The notes: generated from the letters alone by a model not told the origin. 64,000 nt of DNA from Neohoeflea coraliihabitans (GCF_019334345.1 NZ_JAHWQX010000002.1:124001-188000), one strand, 5' to 3'. Counted from the stretch's first letter, positions 43,136-52,514 are shown. Made by a program: numbers and translations.

Positions 43136-44350
43136 TCAGGACCGTCCAACTGCGACATCCGCGTCGCGCAATCCGGCTGCGTAAAGGGCCGCAGACATGA
43201 GCAGCGCCGCAACCGCCGAAAGACTGGCAAGAACGTAATTGCCGGTCAATTGGGCAAGGCCGCCGGCAACGAGGGGGCCGAGGATCTGGCCGATGCTGAA
43301 CGCCACCGTCATGGTCGCCAGCACGCGGCGCGGGCTTTCCGGCGCGAGGATGCGACTGGCCTGCAGGCCTTGCGCGGTGATCAGAATAAACGTGCCGCCG
43401 AGCATCACCCCGCCGATCAGCGGACCGGCAGGGAGCGGTAGCAGAACGCTGGCGGTGACGCCGACCGCCTCGATCAGGCAGGCCCAAACGATCGTGCGCA
43501 CCTTGCCAAAGCGCCGTGCCGCCAGGGCGCCCAATGCCACAGACGGCACGCCGGCGAGGCCCGTGACGAGCCAGACGAGAATTTCGAAGCTGCTGCTGCC
43601 GCCCGCTTCGCGGACAATGGCAACGAGAAAGGTCGCCGTGACGATATAGCCGAAACCGAAGATCCCATAGGCGAGCATCAAAGCGATCAGGCGCGGCGTC
43701 CAGACAAGCCGCGGCTCCCTGTGCGAGGTGCCCTGCCGCAACACGCGCGAGGGCAGATATCGGGCCACAGGCAGAATGCTGAGCAGAGCCAGCACTGCCG
43801 CCGCGAACCAGGCGGTGCGCCAGCCCCCGCCGGCGTAGATCAGCGCGGCGAATAGCAGCGCCGATCCGGCGATACCGATGCCAACGCCGCCGAAGTGGGA
43901 TGACTGCACGTCGTCGCGGCGGCTGACCGGACCGGCGGAGAGCACCAGCGCCGTTGAAAAGACCATGACGAGAGCACTGACAATTCCAGCCAGCAGGCGG
44001 ACAAGGGAGAGGACCATGACGTCCGAGCCGAGGCCCATCAACGCCAGCAGCGCCGCTGTCATGGCCAGCCCGAATAGAACCATGCGCCGTTCTATGCCCT
44101 CGGCCCAGCCATAGGCGGCCGCGAAGGAGCCGAGCAGGTAGCCAAGATAATTGGCCGATGCGATGAAGCCGGCATCGGCCGGTCCCATCTCAAGATCGCT
44201 CATCATCGCCGGAAGAACGGGGGTGTAGAAGAAGCGCCCCAGCCCCATGACCACCGCCATGCACAAGGCCCCGGCCAGCGCGATGGTCCAGGGGAACGCA
44301 TCGCCGGGGACCTGCGCGCGGTCGTCGCGGGATGGGGATGATCGCAGCAT
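43136..44350 (-). CDS. MFS transporter, YbfB/YjiJ type
   Basis: 404 residues from the ATG at 44350; an ATG at 44377 and a longer frame to 44479 are alternatives, neither with an ideal Shine-Dalgarno. There are twelve hydrophobic helices with the family N-terminus MGLGRFFYTPVLPAMMSDLEMGPADAGFIASANYLGYLLGS, close to YbfB/YjiJ-type permeases. ARRFGKVRTIVWACLIEAVG is the mid-loop. The substrate is unknown; many relatives are linked to aromatic-compound or drug efflux. It is divergent from bdhA (189-base gap). Confidence 0.88.
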   Translation of the reverse strand: MLRSSPSRDDRAQVPGDAFPWTIALAGALCMAVVMGLGRFFYTPVLPAMMSDLEMGPADAGFIASANYLGYLLGSFAAAYGWAEGIERRMVLFGLAMTAALLALMGLGSDVMVLSLVRLLAGIVSALVMVFSTALVLSAGPVSRRDDVQSSHFGGVGIGIAGSALLFAALIYAGGGWRTAWFAAAVLALLSILPVARYLPSRVLRQGTSHREPRLVWTPRLIALMLAYGIFGFGYIVTATFLVAIVREAGGSSSFEILVWLVTGLAGVPSVALGALAARRFGKVRTIVWACLIEAVGVTASVLLPLPAGPLIGGVMLGGTFILITAQGLQASRILAPESPRRVLATMTVAFSIGQILGPLVAGGLAQLTGNYVLASLSAVAALLMSAALYAAGLRDADVAVGRS

Positions 44351-44539
44351 TGGCGGGATCTGCTCCTTGCGGCACATGCCGGTGACGTTCCTGCCGTCAA
44401 ACGCCGCGCCTGGCAAGTGCTGACGCAAACCCGGCGCTGCGCAACCGCGACAATATCGGCCGTGCCGCTTGAACTTCACGGGCGGTTGCTATTTGACTCG
44501 TTAATTATTGTGCAATGCACCATGGAAAGGACATGAGCC

Positions 44540-45337
44540 ATGCAGTCAGACCCAATGTCGGCCAGACGAACGGCGCTGATCACCGGATCGACCAGCGGCA
44601 TCGGCTATGGAATTGCCGCGGAATTTGCCCGCAAAGACTTCAATGTGGTGATCAACGGCCTGGGCGATGCGGCCGAGATCGAAGAAAAACGCCAGGCGCT
44701 CAGCAAGCTGGGCCAGGGTGAGGTTCATTTTGACGGCGCAAACATGCTGGCCCCCGATGAGATCGCCGCCCTGGTCTCGGGTGCCGAGCAGCGATTCGGC
44801 TCGGTTGATGTGGTGATTCCGAATGCCGGCATTCAGCATGTGGAAAAGATCGACAGTTTCCCGGTGGCGAAATGGGACGCGATCATCGGCATCAATCTGA
44901 CCTCGGCGTTTCACCTCATCCGGGCTGCGCTTCCGGGCATGAAAAAGCGCCAGCACGGGCGGATCATCGCGATGGCCTCGGCGCATGCGCTGGTCGCTTC
45001 TCCCTACAAGAGCGCCTATGTGGCGGCGAAGCACGGGCTGCTCGGCCTGGTCAAGACAGTGGCGCTGGAAGCGGCGGAATCCGGCATCACCGCCAATGCC
45101 ATCTGCCCGGGCTATGTGGAGACGCCGCTGGTGCGCGACCAGATCGCCGACACGGCCAAGGCACGCGGGATGTCGGAAGAGGAGGTCGTGCAGAAGGTGA
45201 TACTCGAGGCGCAGCCGACAAAGCAGTTCGTGCAGGTGGAGCAGATCGCCGCACTGGCCCTGTTTCTGGCCAGCGATGCCGCGGCGCAGATCACCGGCTC
45301 GGCACAGGTGATCGACGGCGGCTGGACCGCCCATTGA
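44540..45337 (+). CDS. bdhA: 3-hydroxybutyrate dehydrogenase
   Basis: 265 residues, an SDR-family enzyme that interconverts D-3-hydroxybutyrate and acetoacetate with NAD. The nucleotide motif is ALITGSTSGIGYGIAAEFA near residue 12, then IPNAGIQHVEKID and the catalytic Ser-Tyr-Lys in MASAHALVASPYKSAYVAAKHGLLGL. DGGWTAH closes it. ICPGYVETPLVRDQI and QPTKQFVQVEQIAAL are strongly BdhA-like. It degrades monomers from polyhydroxybutyrate. A patatin gene starts 10 bases downstream, so the two are one operon. Confidence 0.95.
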   Translation: MQSDPMSARRTALITGSTSGIGYGIAAEFARKDFNVVINGLGDAAEIEEKRQALSKLGQGEVHFDGANMLAPDEIAALVSGAEQRFGSVDVVIPNAGIQHVEKIDSFPVAKWDAIIGINLTSAFHLIRAALPGMKKRQHGRIIAMASAHALVASPYKSAYVAAKHGLLGLVKTVALEAAESGITANAICPGYVETPLVRDQIADTAKARGMSEEEVVQKVILEAQPTKQFVQVEQIAALALFLASDAAAQITGSAQVIDGGWTAH

Positions 45338-45347
45338 GGAGGTCGCG

Positions 45348-46421
45348 ATGACCACCAAGACAGTCAATCTGGCACTGCAGGGCGGGGGCGCACACGGCGC
45401 CTTCACCTGGGGGGTCCTCGACCGCCTGCTTGATGAGGAAAAACTGGCCTTCGAAGGCCTGTCGGGCACGAGCGCGGGCGCCGTCAACGCGGTCCTGCTG
45501 GCGCATGGCTGGCTGGAGGGCGGCCGCTCGGGGGCGCAGCGGGCGCTGGCCGATTTCTGGCAAAGCTCCAGCCAGGCCGGTACGGTGTGGTCGCCGCTGC
45601 CGACGCTGCCGCAAGCCCTGGTGCCGGGCGGCGAGATGATCGCGGCAGCGAGCTATCGCGCCTTCGATGCGCTGTCGCGCACCTTTTCGCCCTACGAGTT
45701 CAACTGGTTCAATCTCAATCCACTGCGCGACATCGTCGCGCAATGCGTCGACTTCGACCGCCTGTCCCGGCACGGCGAGATGAAACTGTTCATCAGCGCC
45801 ACAAATGTGCGCAGCGGCCGCGTGCGGGTGTTCGATACCGAGGAACTCAGTCTCGACGTGGTGATGGCTTCGGCCTGTCTGCCGTTCCTGTTCAAGGCGG
45901 TGGAGATCGATGGCGAGCACTTCTGGGATGGCGGCTATATGGGCAATCCGTCGCTGTTTCCGTTTTTCTACCAGTGCGACAGCCGGGACGTGCTGATCGT
46001 GCACATCAATCCGATGGAGCGCGATGAAGTGCCGATGTCGGCGCCGGACATCATGAACCGCATCAACGAGATTTCCTTCAATTCCTCGCTGATCGCCGAA
46101 TTGCGGTCGATCAATTTTGTCTCGCGGATGATCGAGGAAGGCTGGCTGAAGGACAGCCACAAGGACCGGCTGCGCAACGTGCTGGTGCACTCGGTCGGCG
46201 CCGATGACGTGCTGAGCGATCTGTCGGTGGCGACCAAATTCGACGTGTCGTGGAACTTCCTCACAGACCTCAGGGATCGTGGACGGCAGGCCGCCGATGA
46301 CTGGCTGTCGGAGAATCGAGAGGCAATCGGCGTGCGTTCGACCGCCGACCTGGCGAACCGCTATCTGCGGCTGCCCGGGGCGCCCGGCACACCTGCCGTC
46401 GACGGCGACCGGATGCGGTAG
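45348..46421 (+). CDS. Patatin-like phospholipase
   Basis: 357 residues. The patatin fold is clear: LALQGGGAHGAFTWGVLDRLL (oxyanion GGGxHG at 12-17), GLSGTSAGAVNAVLLAHG with the nucleophile Ser42 in GTSAG, and the catalytic Asp in HFWDGGYMGNPSLFPFF. No signal peptide is present, so it is cytoplasmic. The intimate pairing with bdhA (10-base gap) suggests a role in polyhydroxybutyrate or lipid storage metabolism, for example ester release from PHB granules or phospholipids; this is inference from context. The gene ends 78 bases before xdhA. Confidence 0.9.
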   Translation: MTTKTVNLALQGGGAHGAFTWGVLDRLLDEEKLAFEGLSGTSAGAVNAVLLAHGWLEGGRSGAQRALADFWQSSSQAGTVWSPLPTLPQALVPGGEMIAAASYRAFDALSRTFSPYEFNWFNLNPLRDIVAQCVDFDRLSRHGEMKLFISATNVRSGRVRVFDTEELSLDVVMASACLPFLFKAVEIDGEHFWDGGYMGNPSLFPFFYQCDSRDVLIVHINPMERDEVPMSAPDIMNRINEISFNSSLIAELRSINFVSRMIEEGWLKDSHKDRLRNVLVHSVGADDVLSDLSVATKFDVSWNFLTDLRDRGRQAADDWLSENREAIGVRSTADLANRYLRLPGAPGTPAVDGDRMR

Positions 46422-46440
46422 ATCATCGCCGGAGAATAGG

Positions 46441-46458
46441 CTTTCGCCGCACCGAAAG
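46441..46458. promoter_or_regulatory. Inverted repeat upstream of the xdh operon
   Basis: CTTTCG (46441-46446) and CGAAAG (46453-46458) are separated by six bases, 42 bases before the xdhA start. It could be an operator of the purine operon or a weak hairpin ending the patatin message; no U-tract follows. Confidence 0.3.
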
Positions 46459-46499
46459 CTGCGTTAGGCTTGCCTGTTAACGTAACGCCGGGGGGTCAC

Positions 46500-47996
46500 A
46501 TGCAGCCTTTAATACGCAGATCGGTTCGTCTGCTTCTCAACGACGAGGCGGTCACGCTGGACCGGTTCCCGCCCGATCTGACCTTGCTCGACTGGCTGCG
46601 CAACGAGCGCCGGCTGACCGGAACCAAGGAAGGCTGCGCCGAAGGGGATTGCGGGGCCTGCACGGTGCTGGTCGGCCGGCTGATCGATGGCATGCTGGCC
46701 TATGAGAGCGTCAATGCCTGCATCTGTTTCGTCGGCGCGCTCGATGCGACGCACGTGGTGACGGTCGAGCATCTGAGCCAACCGGACGGACAGCTCAGCC
46801 CGGTGCAGCAGGCCATGGTCGACCATCATGGGTCGCAATGCGGTTTCTGCACACCGGGCTTTGTCGCCTCGATGCATGCCTTGTGGCTGAATGACCCGGC
46901 GCCGGATGGCGACGATGTCGATCGCGCGCTGCAGGGCAATCTGTGCCGCTGTACGGGCTACGAGCCGATCGTCAAGGCCGCGCTCGCAGCGGCGAAGGTC
47001 GAACCGAGCGAAGCCAATGACCGCCTGACCGCCGAAGTCGGAACGACAACGGCGCGGCTTTCAGCGCTGGTCGACGGGGCGCGCATCGAGATCAACCATT
47101 CGGAGGGCATGAGCTTCGTGCCGGCCGATGTCGACGATCTGGCGCAGATTTACGCCGAGCATCCAGAGGCGACGCTGGTCGCCGGTGCCACCGATGTCGG
47201 CCTGTGGGTGACGAAGCAAATGCGAAGCATTGCGCCGTGCATCCACATCTCTCACCTTCCCGACCTGAAGTCGATCGAGAGCGAGGATGGCGGATTGCGC
47301 ATCGGGGCCGGTGCCAGCTACACCGCGACGCGCGCTGCGCTGGCGCAACTGGCGGCGCCGCTCGGCGAATTGTGGGATCGCATCGGTGGTGCGCAGGTGC
47401 GCAATATGGGCACCGTGGGCGGCAACATCGCCAATGGCTCGCCGATCGGCGACACGCCGCCGCCGCTGATCGCGCTTGGCGCGGTGGTGACCCTGCGCAT
47501 GGGGGAGGAGCGGCGAACGCTGCCGCTCGAGGCTTTTTACATCGAGTATGGCAAGCAGGACCGCCGGCCCGGTGAATTCGTCGAAAGCGTGTTCGTCCCG
47601 GCCCCGCCCGAGGGCGCGCATTTTGCCGTCTACAAGATCTCCAAGCGGCGCGACGAGGATATCTCGGCGCTGTGCGGGGCTTTCCTGATCACGCTCGACG
47701 GCGCGAACCGGGTCAGTGCGGCACGCATTGCCTTCGGCGGCATGGCCGGCACACCGAAACGGGCGGCGAAGACGGAGGAGAGCCTGATCGGCCAGAATTG
47801 GTCGTGGTCGAGCATCCAGGCAGCGCAGGGGGCGATGGAGGCCGATTATCAGCCGCTTTCGGACTGGCGGGCATCGAGCGCCTACCGGATGCGCGCGGCG
47901 CAGAACCTTCTGACCCGGCTGTTTCTGGAGACCAGCGGCGCGCCGGCACGGCTTGTATCCGACGGAGAAAGAATGGTGCTGGAGGCAGGCGAATGA
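46500..47996 (+). CDS. xdhA: Xanthine dehydrogenase small subunit (Fe-S/FAD)
   Basis: 498 residues from the ATG at 46500 (GGGGG just upstream; an in-frame ATG/GTG-free extension to 46470 is unlikely). The plant-type [2Fe-2S] domain has Cys46, Cys51 and Cys54 in GCAEGDCGACTVLVG. The second cluster is held by CGFCTPGF and LCRCTGY (about 119-155). An FAD-binding domain follows (ATLVAGATDVGLWVTKQM near 230, GAQVRNMGTVGGNIANGSPIGDTPP). It transfers electrons from the molybdenum subunit to NAD. Its stop overlaps the xdhB ATG by four bases (ATGA). Confidence 0.95.
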   Translation: MQPLIRRSVRLLLNDEAVTLDRFPPDLTLLDWLRNERRLTGTKEGCAEGDCGACTVLVGRLIDGMLAYESVNACICFVGALDATHVVTVEHLSQPDGQLSPVQQAMVDHHGSQCGFCTPGFVASMHALWLNDPAPDGDDVDRALQGNLCRCTGYEPIVKAALAAAKVEPSEANDRLTAEVGTTTARLSALVDGARIEINHSEGMSFVPADVDDLAQIYAEHPEATLVAGATDVGLWVTKQMRSIAPCIHISHLPDLKSIESEDGGLRIGAGASYTATRAALAQLAAPLGELWDRIGGAQVRNMGTVGGNIANGSPIGDTPPPLIALGAVVTLRMGEERRTLPLEAFYIEYGKQDRRPGEFVESVFVPAPPEGAHFAVYKISKRRDEDISALCGAFLITLDGANRVSAARIAFGGMAGTPKRAAKTEESLIGQNWSWSSIQAAQGAMEADYQPLSDWRASSAYRMRAAQNLLTRLFLETSGAPARLVSDGERMVLEAGE

Positions 47997-50332
47997 ACAA
48001 GTCATTTCAACCCGACAGCACGGCAGAGAAGATTATCGGCGGGGCGCATACGAATCGCGAGCATGATTCGGCCAGCAAGCACGTTACCGGCGCAGCGATC
48101 TATATCGATGACATGCCGGAGGCTGCCGGCACGCTGCACGGCTATCTCGGGCTCAGCGCCCGGGCGCATGCGAGGATCACGGCCCTTGAGCTGTCGCGGG
48201 TGCGCGATGCGCCGGGTGTCGTCGCGGTGCTGACGGCCGATGATGTTCCGGGCGTCAATGATATCTCGCCGGCCGGGCTGAATGACGAGCCGATCCTGGC
48301 GTCGGGCGAGGTGAAGTTCTACGGCCAGCCGGTGTTTGCGGTGATCGCCAAGACCCGCAACGCGGCACGGCGGGCGGCGCAACTGGCCGATATCAGCTAT
48401 GAGGACCTGCCCTTTGCCACCGATGTCAAAGCGGCGATGGAGGCCGGGCATCCCGATGTGTGCCCGCCGCTCACCCTGCAGCGCGGCGATGTCGAGGCCG
48501 GACTTGAGAAGGCGCCGCGGCGGCTGAGCGGCGAGATGCATATCGGCGGCCAGGATCATTTCTATCTCGAGGGCCAGATCGCCATGGCGGTGCCCGGCGA
48601 GGATGATGAGATCACCGTGTGGTCGTCGACGCAGCATCCGAGCGAGATCCAGCACATGGTCGGGCATGCGCTCGGCGTTCCGTCAAACGCGGTGACGGTG
48701 CAGGTGCGGCGCATGGGCGGCGGGTTCGGTGGCAAGGAAACCCAGGCCAATCAGTTTGCCTGCCTGGCGGCGATCGCCGCCAAGCGCACCGGCTTTCCGG
48801 TGAAAATCCGCCCGGACCGCGACGACGACATGACGATCACCGGCAAGCGGCATGATTTCCACGTCGCCTACGATGTCGGCTATGATGACGACGGGCGCAT
48901 CGGGGCGGTCGATGCGACATTCTCGGCGCGCTGCGGCTACTCGTCGGACCTTTCGGGCCCGGTGACTGACCGGGCGCTGTTTCATGCCGACAATTGCTAT
49001 TTCTACGAGGATGTGCGGCTGCGCTCGCGGCCGTTGATGACGCACACGGTTTCGAATACCGCGTTTCGCGGCTTTGGCGGTCCGCAAGGCCTGCTTGGCG
49101 CCGAGCGGATCATCGAAGAGATCGCCTATCAGCTGGGCCGCGATCCGCTGGATATTCGCAAGGCCAATTTCTACGGTGAGGCCGGACGCAACGTCACGCC
49201 CTATCACCAGACGGTCGAAGACAACATCATCGAGCGGATCATTTCCGAGCTGGAGGAGAGTTCGGACTACCAGGCGCGGCGCAAGGCGATCATCGCCTTC
49301 AACAAGAACAGCCCGGTTATCCGCAAGGGCATCGCGCTGACGCCGGTGAAATTCGGCATTTCCTTCACGGCGACCTGGTACAATCAGGCCGGAGCGCTGG
49401 TGCATGTCTACCGCGATGGCTCGATCCATCTGAACCACGGCGGCACGGAAATGGGCCAGGGGCTGAACACCAAGGTGGCGCAGGCGCTGGCGGAGGAATT
49501 CCAGGTCGATTTCGCGACCATCAAGATCACCGCCACATCGACCGGCAAGGTGCCGAACACCTCGGCGACAGCGGCCTCGTCGGGCACCGATCTGAACGCC
49601 ATGGCTGCGGCCGACGCGGCCAACCAGATCAAGGACCGGCTGATCGACTTCGCCGCAGAGAAATATTCGGTGGCCAAGGACATGGTCGTGTTCGAGCCGA
49701 ACCGGGTGCGGATCGGCAACCAGACCTTTACGTTCGCCGAGTTCATCGAGCAGGCCTATATCGGCCGCGTGCAGCTGTCGGCGGCGGGTTTCTACAAGAC
49801 GCCGGAGATCCACTGGGACAGGCAAACCGGCCGCGGTCAACCGTTCTATTATTTCGCCTATGGCGCCGCGGTGTCGGAAGTGTCGATCGACACGCTGACC
49901 GGCGAATATCGCGTTGACCGCGTCGACGTGCTCCACGATGTCGGCCGCTCGCTCAACCCGGCGATCGACAAGGGCCAGATCGAGGGTGCCTTCATTCAGG
50001 GCATGGGCTGGCTGACCACCGAGGAACTCTGGTGGGATGACAAGGGGCGGCTGCGCACGCACGCGCCATCGACCTACAAGATTCCGCTCGCCTCGGACCG
50101 CCCGCGCATCTTCAATGTCAAGCTTGCCGAGTGGTCGGAAAACAGGAAACGCGCCATCCGCCGTTCGAAGGCGGTTGGCGAGCCGCCCTTCATGCTGCCG
50201 GTCTCGGTGCTTGAAGCGCTGTCGATGGCGGTGGCGTCGATCGGCGACTACCGAGTATGCCCGCGGCTGGACGCGCCGGCCACCCCGGAGCGCGTCCTGA
50301 TGGCGGTCGAGCGGCTGAAAGCGGGCGGTTGA
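47993..50332 (+). CDS. xdhB: Xanthine dehydrogenase molybdopterin-binding subunit
   Basis: 779 residues from the ATG at 47993, which sits in the ATGA overlap with xdhA; a long upstream extension is open but would overlap xdhA. Molybdenum-cofactor motifs: QVRRMGGGFGGKETQANQ, FRGFGGPQGLLGAE, HGGTEMGQGLNTKVAQ and SGTDLNAMAA. The catalytic glutamate is expected in SKAVGEPPFMLPVSVLEAL near the end. It hydroxylates hypoxanthine and xanthine to urate. It is soluble; cofactor insertion is by XdhC, encoded next. Confidence 0.96.
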   Translation: MNKSFQPDSTAEKIIGGAHTNREHDSASKHVTGAAIYIDDMPEAAGTLHGYLGLSARAHARITALELSRVRDAPGVVAVLTADDVPGVNDISPAGLNDEPILASGEVKFYGQPVFAVIAKTRNAARRAAQLADISYEDLPFATDVKAAMEAGHPDVCPPLTLQRGDVEAGLEKAPRRLSGEMHIGGQDHFYLEGQIAMAVPGEDDEITVWSSTQHPSEIQHMVGHALGVPSNAVTVQVRRMGGGFGGKETQANQFACLAAIAAKRTGFPVKIRPDRDDDMTITGKRHDFHVAYDVGYDDDGRIGAVDATFSARCGYSSDLSGPVTDRALFHADNCYFYEDVRLRSRPLMTHTVSNTAFRGFGGPQGLLGAERIIEEIAYQLGRDPLDIRKANFYGEAGRNVTPYHQTVEDNIIERIISELEESSDYQARRKAIIAFNKNSPVIRKGIALTPVKFGISFTATWYNQAGALVHVYRDGSIHLNHGGTEMGQGLNTKVAQALAEEFQVDFATIKITATSTGKVPNTSATAASSGTDLNAMAAADAANQIKDRLIDFAAEKYSVAKDMVVFEPNRVRIGNQTFTFAEFIEQAYIGRVQLSAAGFYKTPEIHWDRQTGRGQPFYYFAYGAAVSEVSIDTLTGEYRVDRVDVLHDVGRSLNPAIDKGQIEGAFIQGMGWLTTEELWWDDKGRLRTHAPSTYKIPLASDRPRIFNVKLAEWSENRKRAIRRSKAVGEPPFMLPVSVLEALSMAVASIGDYRVCPRLDAPATPERVLMAVERLKAGG

Positions 50333-50336
50333 GAGC

Positions 50337-51146
50337 ATGAGCCCGCGGCTTGCGGCATTTCGCGCCTTTGCGGAAACAGCGGGGGATGCAGGCCTGATCG
50401 TCGTCAAGGTCGAGACGGCCGAGGGCTCGACGCCGCGCGAGGCCGGGGCCTTCATGGCCGTGTCGCAGGATGCCTTTTTCGGGACGATCGGTGGTGGCCG
50501 GCTGGAGATGGAGGCGATCGCGCGGGCGCGCGCCCTGCTGAAGGGAGAAGCGACGGAGACCAATATGACGCTGCCGCTCGGACCGGAAATCGGTCAGTGT
50601 TGCGGCGGCCGGGTGGCCCTGTCCTTCCGCCATCACCGCAGCGATCTGGCAGCGGTGGAACGGCTGGTGGCAGACGAGGCGGCGCGCGATCCGCAAGTGT
50701 GGATCTTCGGCGGCGGGCATGTTGGCCGGGCGCTGGTGGCCACTCTTTCGCTGCTGCCGGTGCAGCCGCATCTGGTGGAAACCCGCAGCGACGAACTGGC
50801 CCTGGCCCCCGAGGGCGCCGAACGTCATCTGGTGGCGATGCCCGAAAGCCTCGTGCCGGCGATCGCGCCGGGCGGCGCGGTGATCGTTCTGACACATGAT
50901 CATGCCCTGGATTTCCTGATCGTCGAAGCCGCATTGGCGCGGCCTGATCTCGCCTATGTCGGGATGATCGGCTCGAAGACCAAGCGGGCGACATTTGCCA
51001 GCCAGTACCGGCGCGCCGGACATGATGCGGCGGGGCTCGCGCGGCTGACATGCCCGATCGGCAGCAAGATCGAGGACAAGCGGCCGGAAGTCATCGCCGT
51101 GACGGTGGCCGCCGAACTGATGGCGCTTCTGAGCGCCCCCGGCTGA
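50337..51146 (+). CDS. xdhC: Xanthine dehydrogenase accessory protein XdhC
   Basis: 269 residues starting four bases after xdhB. The XdhC/CoxI N-terminal segment (VKVETAEGSTPREAGAFMAVSQDAFFGTIGGGRLEMEAIARA) is followed by a Rossmann domain (VWIFGGGHVGRALVATLSLLPVQPHLVETR) and a C-terminal VLTHDHALDFLIVEAALARPDLAYVGMIGSKTKRATF. XdhC binds the molybdenum cofactor, promotes its sulfuration and delivers it to XdhB. A 132-base gap follows before puuD. Confidence 0.94.
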   Translation: MSPRLAAFRAFAETAGDAGLIVVKVETAEGSTPREAGAFMAVSQDAFFGTIGGGRLEMEAIARARALLKGEATETNMTLPLGPEIGQCCGGRVALSFRHHRSDLAAVERLVADEAARDPQVWIFGGGHVGRALVATLSLLPVQPHLVETRSDELALAPEGAERHLVAMPESLVPAIAPGGAVIVLTHDHALDFLIVEAALARPDLAYVGMIGSKTKRATFASQYRRAGHDAAGLARLTCPIGSKIEDKRPEVIAVTVAAELMALLSAPG

Positions 51147-51167
51147 GCATTGCCGCCTGAGCATTGC
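51144..51167 (+). repeat. 10-bp direct repeat spanning the xdhC stop codon
   Basis: TGAGCATTGC occurs at 51144-51153, where its TGA is the xdhC stop, and again at 51158-51167. It looks like a small local duplication in the xdhC-puuD gap; no function is evident. Confidence 0.5.
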
Positions 51168-51278
51168 AGGTTCGGGCGCGTCGGGCGTCAGTGTTGCGGG
51201 TGTCTCTTTCCATTCGCAGCGCGCTCAAGCATTATGCGTCGCGCGGCGGGACGGCCGTTCTTGAGGGGGATCTGAGAT

Positions 51279-52514
51279 ATGTATGAATACGCGATCGCGT
51301 GGGAATGGATGGCCTTCGGGGTGCGATGGCTACACGTCATCACGGCTATCGCCTGGATTGGCTCTTCGTTCTATTTCATCGCGCTGGACCTGGGGCTGAC
51401 GCAGCGTCCGGGACTGCCGGAAGGCGCCTTCGGCGAGGAATGGCAGGTGCATGGCGGCGGCTTCTACCACATCCAGAAATATCTCGTGGCGCCGAAACAG
51501 ATGCCCGAGCATCTGACCTGGTTCAAATGGGAATCCTACATGACCTGGATTTCCGGCTTTGCGCTGTTGTGGGTCGTCTACTACGCCGGCGCCGATCTGT
51601 ATCTGATCGACCCGGAAAAGCTGGACATGCCGGTGTGGATGGCGGTGGCGATCTCGATCGCCTCGATCGTCGGCGGCTGGATCATCTACGATCTCTTGTG
51701 CAAGTCGCCACTCGGTAACCACGCCACCGGGCTGATGGTGCTGTTGTTCGGCGTGCTTGTGGCGATGTCCTATTTCTACGTGCAGGTGTTCACCGGCCGC
51801 GCGGCGCTTTTGCATCTCGGCGCTTTCACGGCGACGATCATGACCGCCAATGTGGCGCATATCATCATTCCCAATCAGCGCATCGTCGTTGCCGACCTGA
51901 TCGCCGGGCGCACACCGGACCCGAAATACGGCAAGATCGCCAAGCAGCGCTCGACCCACAACAATTACCTGACGCTGCCGGTGATCTTCCTGATGCTGTC
52001 GAACCACTATCCGCTGGCGTTCGCCTCGCAGTACAACTGGATCATCGCCTCGCTGGTCTTTCTGATGGGGGTGACCATCCGGCACTGGTTCAACACCCGG
52101 CATGCGCGCGCCGGCAAACCGCTCTGGACCTGGCCGGCGACGGCCATCCTCTTCATCGTCATCATGTGGCTGTCGACGGTGCCGCGCCCGGTTGCCGACG
52201 ATGCCGGCGCCGCCCTGCCCGAGCGCTTTCAGCGCTTTGCCGAGAACGCGCATTTCGAGGCGGTGAGCGAAACGGTGACCGGGCGCTGCTCGATGTGTCA
52301 TGCGGCGGAACCGGTGTGGGAAGGGATTGCCCGGGCGCCGAAGGGTGTGCGGCTTGAAACCGCTGACGAGATCGCCCTGCAGGCGCGCGACATCTATCTG
52401 CAGGCGGGGCGCAGCCACGCCATGCCGCCCGGCAACATCACCGCTATCAGCCCGGAGGAACGCGGCCTGATCGTCTCCTGGTACGAGACGTCTGTCGCAG
52501 GCACGGGACAATGA
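51279..52514 (+). CDS. puuD: Membrane-bound urate hydroxylase with C-terminal cytochrome c domain
   Basis: 411 residues. The N-terminal about 300 residues hold seven to eight membrane helices, opening WEWMAFGVRWLHVITAIAWIGSSFYFIALD, with HIQKYLVAP and TANVAHIIIPNQRIVVADL, the PuuD/DUF989 pattern. The C-terminal domain carries a haem-c motif CSMCH at 337-341 and a likely axial Met382 in AMPPGN. It oxidises urate to 5-hydroxyisourate at the membrane and passes electrons to the respiratory chain through the haem, so it makes no H2O2, unlike soluble uricase. The product feeds UraH. The ATGA overlap at 52511-52514 couples it to guaD. Confidence 0.95.
   Translation: MYEYAIAWEWMAFGVRWLHVITAIAWIGSSFYFIALDLGLTQRPGLPEGAFGEEWQVHGGGFYHIQKYLVAPKQMPEHLTWFKWESYMTWISGFALLWVVYYAGADLYLIDPEKLDMPVWMAVAISIASIVGGWIIYDLLCKSPLGNHATGLMVLLFGVLVAMSYFYVQVFTGRAALLHLGAFTATIMTANVAHIIIPNQRIVVADLIAGRTPDPKYGKIAKQRSTHNNYLTLPVIFLMLSNHYPLAFASQYNWIIASLVFLMGVTIRHWFNTRHARAGKPLWTWPATAILFIVIMWLSTVPRPVADDAGAALPERFQRFAENAHFEAVSETVTGRCSMCHAAEPVWEGIARAPKGVRLETADEIALQARDIYLQAGRSHAMPPGNITAISPEERGLIVSWYETSVAGTGQ

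Noticed and set aside
48683..50563. A 626-codon minus-strand frame over xdhB
   Set aside because: Antisense shadow; xdhB motifs are continuous on the plus strand.
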